The translations under genes and the position numbers were made by a program. A stretch of 64,000 nt of DNA from Amblyornis subalaris (lineage: Eukaryota; Chordata; Aves; Passeriformes; Ptilonorhynchidae), in contig JACAXG010000018.1 in the NCBI GenBank assembly GCA_018881555.1, positions 5,269,634-5,333,633 of the forward strand, read 5' to 3'. Within the stretch, counting starts at the first letter, position 1. Every line of letters starts with the position of its first letter. Of the stretch, positions 63,201 through 64,000 are shown piece by piece. A model generated the notes under the pieces. That model searched no databases. It had not been told where the DNA came from and saw only the letters and a list, made by a program, of their open reading frames with translations.

Positions 63201-64000
63201 CTTTATAACACACCAGAAGGTAAAGATGCAAGGTAGAACTGATTCCTCTCATGTCACATTAAGGCTGCTGGCTCTCACATCATACAAGACTGCCCACAAA
63301 AGGAAACAACAAAGTTTGTGAGAGAACAAACAGTCTTGAAAATATGACCTATGGATACGTCAGCTTTGCAGCACAAGAGCATCCCAGGGCACATGAGAGA
63401 AAACTGAGGTGCAGTCACACACATTCACAGTTTGTCTTTGACTGTTTTATACTCTCTCCATACAAATAGCAATGACTTAACCTATGGGAATAAACGGAAA
63501 TGATCTTGATGCCTAACTGAGTAGTAGGAGCGCAGTGTGGAGCGAAACATCTAAGCAAAGTAAACAATACACAGACATTTAAACCCCTTAAAAGGAGTCT
63601 TGCAATGCTTTGATAGCACTGCCTTTGCCCTCTCAAAAAAACATGTTTAATTCTTTTCTCAATAGTTGGATTTTTTTAGGAAAATATTTGAAATAATTAA
63701 TTTTAAAATGCTGCAGTGAGAATTTCAATTATCCACTTCCTCCTCTATCATGCTCAGGGACTGATGACAATCAGAGAACCCAGATGCCAGTCTGTATAGT
63801 ATCGTCTCAGCCAGGGTATTTGGCTCCTTGGCAAGATCCACAGGCAGTTATTTTGGCAGCTCTCAGGTTGTCCCTGCCTAGAAAATTATTAAGGCTGTGG
63901 ACTCACTGCTCAGACTACCCCATTCGGGACATCTGGGCTCTTCTCCCCTTCACTAACTTGTAACAGAACAGCTGTTCTATTCACGTACTGCACTTGTGCA
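60212..64000. other. Unique non-coding DNA to the end of the window
   Basis: No gene or mobile element recognised. There is a small dispersed motif repeat at 61834-61950 and an A-rich stretch near 62551-62585. A 52-base minus-strand segment at 60849-60900 (MTTLKELEQKKDQTNKQ, TTTTCTCAG acceptor, GTAATA donor) is open but too short to call. Confidence 0.5.
61834..61948. repeat. Three dispersed copies of a 20-base motif
   Basis: TGTTTATTTCTTAGTTCTCT at 61834, TGTTTATTTCTTAGTCATCT at 61860 and TGTTTATTTCTGAGTCATCT at 61929 are near-identical direct repeats with unequal spacing. They look like local duplications. Confidence 0.75.

Overview
The window reads as vertebrate nuclear DNA, most likely from a bird. 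It is AT-rich and CpG-poor and has no long open reading frames. Most of it is unique sequence, with a few interspersed repeats of the classic avian kinds: CR1 LINE copies in both orientations, two solo LTRs of one endogenous-retrovirus family, and one LTR of another type. About twenty isolated ambiguous bases (N) are scattered through it, as in a draft assembly. I see no bacterial-style gene organisation, no rRNA or tRNA, and no CRISPR array. I cannot identify any complete or confidently partial protein-coding gene. The window is best read as intergenic or deep intronic DNA.  Layout. 1-12.4 kb is unique, gene-free sequence with two small remnants of an old palindromic repeat (about 0.83 and 3.82 kb), a T/G-rich tract (2.94 kb) and a short (TA)n. 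12.43-13.83 kb is a minus-strand CR1 retaining endonuclease and reverse-transcriptase pieces but with two internal deletions. 13.8-35.4 kb is almost all unique, with one short CR1 3' tail (21.1 kb), small tandem duplications and A-runs. 35.38-35.69 kb is a second minus-strand CR1 3' fragment, followed at 35,961-36,717 by a plus-strand solo LTR with an exact 6-bp target duplication. A (GAAGA)n microsatellite lies at 37.57 kb. 43,927-44,630 is a second solo LTR of the same family in the opposite orientation, with its own 6-bp duplication. 44.6-53.5 kb is unique and carries a few exon-like segments (best: 50,838-51,128 minus, a possible terminal exon with one membrane segment), none of them recognised. 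53.69-54.80 kb is a much older CR1 of a type widespread in amniotes, minus strand. 56.46-56.96 kb is a third LTR. 59.52-60.21 kb is a plus-strand CR1 3' end. The rest to 64 kb is unique.  Since there are no recognisable genes, the supported biology is the history of mobile elements: two or more ages of CR1, and a retroviral LTR family that inserted at least twice and recombined down to solo LTRs. I did not find an undescribed functional system. The candidate exons are listed at low confidence so that they can be tested against RNA-seq or other genomes.
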